From: Geothrix limicola
GTDB lineage: Bacteria > Acidobacteriota > Holophagae > Holophagales > Holophagaceae
NCBI RefSeq assembly: GCF_030268085.1
Contig: NZ_BSDE01000001.1
Location: 1,178,001 to 1,242,000, forward strand
Direction: 5' to 3'
DNA: 64,000 nucleotides
Shown: one piece after another, positions 59,405 through 64,000 of the stretch
Layout of the letters: each line of letters opens with the position of its first letter
How positions within the stretch are numbered: position 1 is the stretch's first letter
Position numbers and translations under genes: made by a program
The notes under the pieces: model-generated
The model's database searches: none
The model's input: only the letters and a program-made list of their open reading frames with translations
Told to the model about the DNA's origin: nothing

Positions 59405-60394
59405 TCAGAGGGCCGGCATCTTCATGGCGTCCCGCACGTCCGCCATGGTTTCCGCGGCCACGGCACGGGCCCGGGCGCTGCCGTCCCGCAGGACGTCCTG
59501 CAGGTCCTCGGGGCGGGCCAGGTGGCCTTCGATCTTTTCCCGCACGGGCTCGATGCGCCGGATCATGGCCTCGGCCACCCGCTTCTTGCAGTCGAAACAG
59601 CCAATGCCGGCACGGCGGCACTCGGTGTTCACCATCTGCACGGTAGCGTCGTCGCTGAACAGCTTGTGGAACTCGAAGACCGGGCAGATGTCGGGGTTGC
59701 CGGGGTCCGTCTTGCGCAGGCGGGCGGGATCGGAGGCCATCTGGCGGGTGCACTTCTCCAGGATCTCGGCGTTGGTGTCCCGCAGGTAGATGCAGTTGCC
59801 GTAGCTCTTGGACATCTTCCGGCCATCGAGCCCGGGCACCTTCGGCGTCTTCGTGAGCACGGCCTCGGGCTCGGGGAAGACCTCCCGCTGGTAGATGTAG
59901 TTGAAGCGCCGCACCACCTCGCGGGCCAGTTCGAGGTGGAAGAGCTGGTCCTCACCCACGGGCACGCGGTTGGCCCTGTAGACGATGATGTCCGCCGTCT
60001 GCAGCAGGGGGTAGCCGAGAAAGCCGTAGCTGCCCAGGTCCGCCACGGCGTTCTGCAGCTTCTCCTTGTAGGTGGGCACACGTTCCAGCCAAGACAATGG
60101 CGTCATCATCGAAAGCAGCAGGTGCAGCTCAGCGTGCTCCTTCACGAGGCTCTGCACGAAGATGGTGGCCTGCTTCGGATCAAGGCCTGCGGCCAGGTAG
60201 GTGGCCGTCAGCTCCTGGGTCGCGGGCCAGATCTCCTCGACGCTTTCGTACTTCGAGGTCAGCGCGTGCCAGTCCGCGATCATGTAGAAGGCCTGGCCCT
60301 GCCCCTGCAGGCGTGTGAAGTTGTCGAGCGCCCCCACGAGATGGCCGATGTGCTGCGAGCCCGAAGGCTGGATGCCGGAAAGAACGCGGTGCAT
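59405..60394 (-). CDS. trpS: tryptophanyl-tRNA synthetase
   Basis: 329 residues, the normal length for the bacterial enzyme. Class I signatures are intact: SGIQPSGSQHIGHLVGAL with the HIGH motif, and DGRKMSKSYGN. The Trp site includes TADIIVYRANRVPVGEDQLFHLELAREVVRRFN. A Cys-containing loop (CRRAGIGCFDCKKR) near the C-terminus is seen in several bacterial TrpS proteins. It charges tRNA-Trp. Its start lies 3 bp from the stop of the M50 protease gene upstream, so the two are cotranscribed. Confidence 0.96.
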   Translation of the reverse strand: MHRVLSGIQPSGSQHIGHLVGALDNFTRLQGQGQAFYMIADWHALTSKYESVEEIWPATQELTATYLAAGLDPKQATIFVQSLVKEHAELHLLLSMMTPLSWLERVPTYKEKLQNAVADLGSYGFLGYPLLQTADIIVYRANRVPVGEDQLFHLELAREVVRRFNYIYQREVFPEPEAVLTKTPKVPGLDGRKMSKSYGNCIYLRDTNAEILEKCTRQMASDPARLRKTDPGNPDICPVFEFHKLFSDDATVQMVNTECRRAGIGCFDCKKRVAEAMIRRIEPVREKIEGHLARPEDLQDVLRDGSARARAVAAETMADVRDAMKMPAL

Positions 60395-60397
60395 GAA

Positions 60398-61147
60398 TCA
60401 GACTCCAAAAACGAAGCGGGCAATCAGAACGAGAACCATTTTGACCACGAAGAAGACCGGACTGAGAAGGTAGCCCAGCACGCCGGTTAGGGCGAGAACG
60501 ATGAGTACGCCACCCATCCAGGGCTGAATTCGGTCGAACTTTGGGAGCCAGCGCCAGGGCAGCATGCCCCGGAGGATGCCCGCACCGTCCAGGGGTCCCA
60601 TGGGCAGAAGATTGAACAGGGCGAGTGCGATGTTGATGATGACCAAACGGCCACACAGCGCGACCGCCAGAGTCGTCGTCGCTCCCAGCTCAAGGGATTG
60701 GAGGGCCTCGACCCTTCCCATGAAGACGGCGTGAAGGAAAAGCGGGGCTTGGAGCGAGGCTGTGGGGGCGACAACCCTGACCAGGATCAGGAGGATGCCG
60801 GTGAAGAGCACAGCCAGAATCAGATTCGAAGTCGGTCCAGCCGCCGCCACCAGCGCGTATCCGCCCCGCTGGCTGAAGCGCCGGGTGAGGTTGCGTGGAT
60901 CCACGGGCACGGGCTTGGCCCAACCGATGAACGGGAAGCCCGTGGCCAGGCCCAGGAGGGGAAAAACGAAGGTGCCCAGCGGATCCATGTGGACCAGGGG
61001 GTTCAGGGTCATGCGCCCCAGCCGCGCCGCCGTGTCGTCCTCCAGCCAGTGGGCCATGGTGGCGTGGCTGGCCTCGTGGACGCTGAGGCTGAAGAGCAGG
61101 GCCACATAGCTGACGAGAATGGTGGGGATGGAGATGCTGTCGAACAC
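60398..61147 (-). CDS. M50 site-2-protease-family membrane metalloprotease
   Basis: 249 residues from GTG 61147, with GGAG upstream; the frame further upstream has no family match. The zinc motif is SVHEASHATMAH (H24-E25-x-x-H28) in the first membrane helix. NLLPMGPLDGAGILRGML in a later helix holds the third ligand (Asp of LDG). About six membrane segments are present. GPTSNLILAVLFTG is the family GpxxN block. It lacks PDZ or CBS domains, like the small site-2 proteases next to trpS or scpA in other bacteria. It would cut membrane-spanning proteins. Confidence 0.88.
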   Translation of the reverse strand: MFDSISIPTILVSYVALLFSLSVHEASHATMAHWLEDDTAARLGRMTLNPLVHMDPLGTFVFPLLGLATGFPFIGWAKPVPVDPRNLTRRFSQRGGYALVAAAGPTSNLILAVLFTGILLILVRVVAPTASLQAPLFLHAVFMGRVEALQSLELGATTTLAVALCGRLVIINIALALFNLLPMGPLDGAGILRGMLPWRWLPKFDRIQPWMGGVLIVLALTGVLGYLLSPVFFVVKMVLVLIARFVFGV

Positions 61148-61299
61148 CCGGACTCCGGCAAGGCTCCAGTGTACAGGCGGAACCGGCGCCCATGGCCCCC
61201 GACCATTCGCCCCTGGGCTCCGGATGCCGGCCCCGGGGACAGTCTGAGGTCCCAAAGTCCGGGGCGGTTATGCTTATCCATTCGTATTTGGAGCCCGGC

Positions 61300-62865
61300 A
61301 TGTATGTCAAAGCCAACTCGCCCCATGCCCTCAGCGCGGGGAAGAGTGTCATCGGATTCAACGTCATCAACGGCAAGGAAGTCGAGGGCGATCTGTCTTT
61401 GATCCAGGCCAAGTCGGCGGTGGATCACCGGGACCTGGTGGGCATGTTCCCGGACAGCGGCGAGAAGGACGTGGCCCGGGCTGCCAAGGCCGCCGCGGAC
61501 GCCTTCCGCGGCTGGTCCAGCACACCGCTCCAGACGCGTGAAGCGGTGCTGCAGGGCACGGCGGAGGTGCTTGCCGCCCGCCGCGACATCTTCGCGCGCA
61601 TCATCACCCGCGAGGTCGGACTGACGCCCCGTGAGGCCGCGGCCGAAATCCAGCAGACCCTCGAGGTGTGCGCGTTCTTCCTCGGCGAAGCCAACGCGGA
61701 TCAGGCCCAGGCCTACCCCTCCGGCGCCATCATCCGGCGGCGCCCCGCCGGCGTCTGCGGCATCCTGGCCACCGGCACGTCCCCCCTGCTCGCCCCCGCG
61801 CGGAAGATCATCCCCGCCCTCCTCGCCGGCAGCACCGTCGTGTGGAAACCCAGCGACAACGCGCCGACCACGGCCTACCTGTTCCTGCGCGCCATGATGG
61901 AAGCGGGCCTTCCACCGGGCGTCGTCAACACCGTCAACGGCCGCGGCCGCGCGGGCTGCGGCAAGCACTTCCTCGCGGGCCTCGACAAGGGACACTTCCA
62001 GGCCTTCAGCTTCGCGGGTTCCCTGGACCTGGGCCGCACCGTGGGCGAGATGTGCGGCCGCAACCTGATCCTGCCCAGCCTGGATCTGGCGGGCAAGGGC
62101 GCCATGCTGGTGATGCCCGATGCGGACCTCCAGCAGGCCGCCGCGGATGCCATCGAGGCCGCCTTCGGCCAGGCAGGCCAGCGCCTGATCGGCCTCGCCA
62201 ACCTCCTCGTGCACGAGGCCTGCGCGCCCGCCTTCAAGCAGATCCTGATGGACCGCGTTTCCCGCCTGGATGTGGGCAACCCGATGACGGATCCCGACGT
62301 GGCCTACGGCCCCATGATCAACGCCCGCGCGGCCACCGCCTTCCGCGAACACTGGGAGAAGGGCCTCGCCGCCGGCGCCGCGCTGCTTTCCGGGGGCGAC
62401 CAGTGGACCGAGGCCAACCGCACGTCCCACGTCAAAGGGCACATCGGCCACGGCGTCTACATGCAGCCCTGCGTCTGGGAGGGCGTGACTCCCGACATGG
62501 GCCTCTTCCGCAACCACGTCTCGGGCCCCGCCCTGAGTCTCTCCACCGTCCAGACCTTCGACGAGGCCATGGCCTTCGCGGAAGCGGCCTGCGGCCCCAC
62601 GCTCAGCCTCTACACCCAGGACCACGCCCTCATCGCGCGCTTCCAGCGCGAGAACCGCGCGGACATCGCCACCATCAACGCCACGGCCGTGGATTCCGCG
62701 GCCCTGCATCCCTTCGCGGGCCATGGCACCGCTTCGGGATGCCGCTCGGCCCTGGACGGCTTCATCCGCTGGCAGGCCTCGAACGCGCCCGGTAATGACG
62801 CGCCGGATGCCGCAGCCACCCTGGCTCCTGCCGCGACCATTCACACCGATTGGGACAGCCTTTAA
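61300..62865 (+). CDS. aldehyde-dehydrogenase fold lacking both catalytic residues
   Basis: 521 residues from ATG 61300, chosen because TTTGGAGC lies 7 bases upstream; ATG 61270 has none. The NAD-binding and core regions are well kept: RRRPAGVCGILATGTSPLLAPARKIIPALLAGSTVVWKPSDNAPTTA and GLPPGVVNTVNGRG. At the general-base position (LELGGK in active enzymes) stands LDLAGK, with Asp262. At the nucleophile position (GQRC) stands GQRL, with Leu296. The spacing of 34 residues equals the usual Glu-Cys spacing, so the alignment is secure. Normal dehydrogenase activity is therefore unlikely. It abuts a sensor kinase gene on the same strand and may work with it. Confidence 0.8.
   Translation: MYVKANSPHALSAGKSVIGFNVINGKEVEGDLSLIQAKSAVDHRDLVGMFPDSGEKDVARAAKAAADAFRGWSSTPLQTREAVLQGTAEVLAARRDIFARIITREVGLTPREAAAEIQQTLEVCAFFLGEANADQAQAYPSGAIIRRRPAGVCGILATGTSPLLAPARKIIPALLAGSTVVWKPSDNAPTTAYLFLRAMMEAGLPPGVVNTVNGRGRAGCGKHFLAGLDKGHFQAFSFAGSLDLGRTVGEMCGRNLILPSLDLAGKGAMLVMPDADLQQAAADAIEAAFGQAGQRLIGLANLLVHEACAPAFKQILMDRVSRLDVGNPMTDPDVAYGPMINARAATAFREHWEKGLAAGAALLSGGDQWTEANRTSHVKGHIGHGVYMQPCVWEGVTPDMGLFRNHVSGPALSLSTVQTFDEAMAFAEAACGPTLSLYTQDHALIARFQRENRADIATINATAVDSAALHPFAGHGTASGCRSALDGFIRWQASNAPGNDAPDAAATLAPAATIHTDWDSL

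Positions 62866-64000
<1,135 letters not shown>

Noticed and set aside
61300-62865. P5C dehydrogenase partner of proline dehydrogenase
   Set aside because: Both catalytic residues are replaced, and the gene is cotranscribed with a sensor kinase, not with the proline dehydrogenase gene.

Overview
The window reads as a chromosomal segment of a high-GC, Gram-negative bacterium, most likely an acidobacterium of the Holophagae/Geothrix type. This is an inference from gene content and not from an rRNA, since none is present. Outer-membrane proteins, lipoproteins, a futalosine-pathway (menaquinone) enzyme, a haem-c chemoreceptor and several large sensor kinases all fit such an organism. Genes are dense on both strands, often overlapping by 1-4 bases (ATGA, GTGA, TGATG). 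GTG and TTG starts occur. There is no CRISPR array, prophage, insertion sequence or rRNA operon.

Layout. 1-6.8 kb: a surface-polysaccharide block with UDP-glucuronate decarboxylase (cut by the window edge), two glycosyltransferases, a GDP-fucose operon (gmd, methyltransferase-like gene, fcl) and a GT9 transferase. 6.9-12.3 kb: secreted cyclophilin, a Wzi-like outer-membrane protein, a lone CoA-transferase B subunit, a lipoprotein and pyrD. 12.3-16.5 kb: a membrane histidine kinase, mqnE and a secreted phospholipase-D-like protein. 16.48-16.75 kb: a 270-bp three-way-junction palindrome upstream of 5-formyl-THF cyclo-ligase. 17.4-30.6 kb: envelope proteins, an odd FHA/GAF scaffold with a terminal H-box, YhbY, an M64 peptidase, a DUF418 protein, a penicillin-acylase homologue and a two-component propeller sensor. 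30.7-36.7 kb: uvrB, fatty-acid desaturase, fabF, acpP and a Xer recombinase. 36.7-42.4 kb: a WYL protein with a histone-H1-like tail, a peptide-binding protein, a thioredoxin-like protein, an HxlR regulator with a tautomerase, and an Rrf2-ttcA operon. 42.5-51.3 kb: RlmI-type methyltransferase, a phosphodiesterase, an AAE-type transporter, a cysteine desulfurase-like enzyme, a 5'-nucleotidase, bifunctional FtcD and a 2OG oxygenase. 51.5-64 kb: a haem-type chemoreceptor, an RluA-type synthase, an ABC-F ATPase, MscS, a Cys-rich peptide, proline dehydrogenase, tRNA-Lys, trpS, an M50 protease, an aldehyde-dehydrogenase-like pseudoenzyme and a histidine kinase running off the end.

Most of the window is ordinary core genome. 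The parts that stand out are: the three-way-junction element at 16.5 kb; an aldehyde dehydrogenase fold with both catalytic residues replaced, abutting a PAS sensor kinase (61.3-64 kb); the FHA/GAF protein ending in an H-box without an ATPase domain; the WYL protein with an H1-like tail; a terminator-like attenuator between acpP and fabF; and short palindromic repeat families that have become the start or stop region of neighbouring genes. All functional statements rest on motif reading. No database search was possible.
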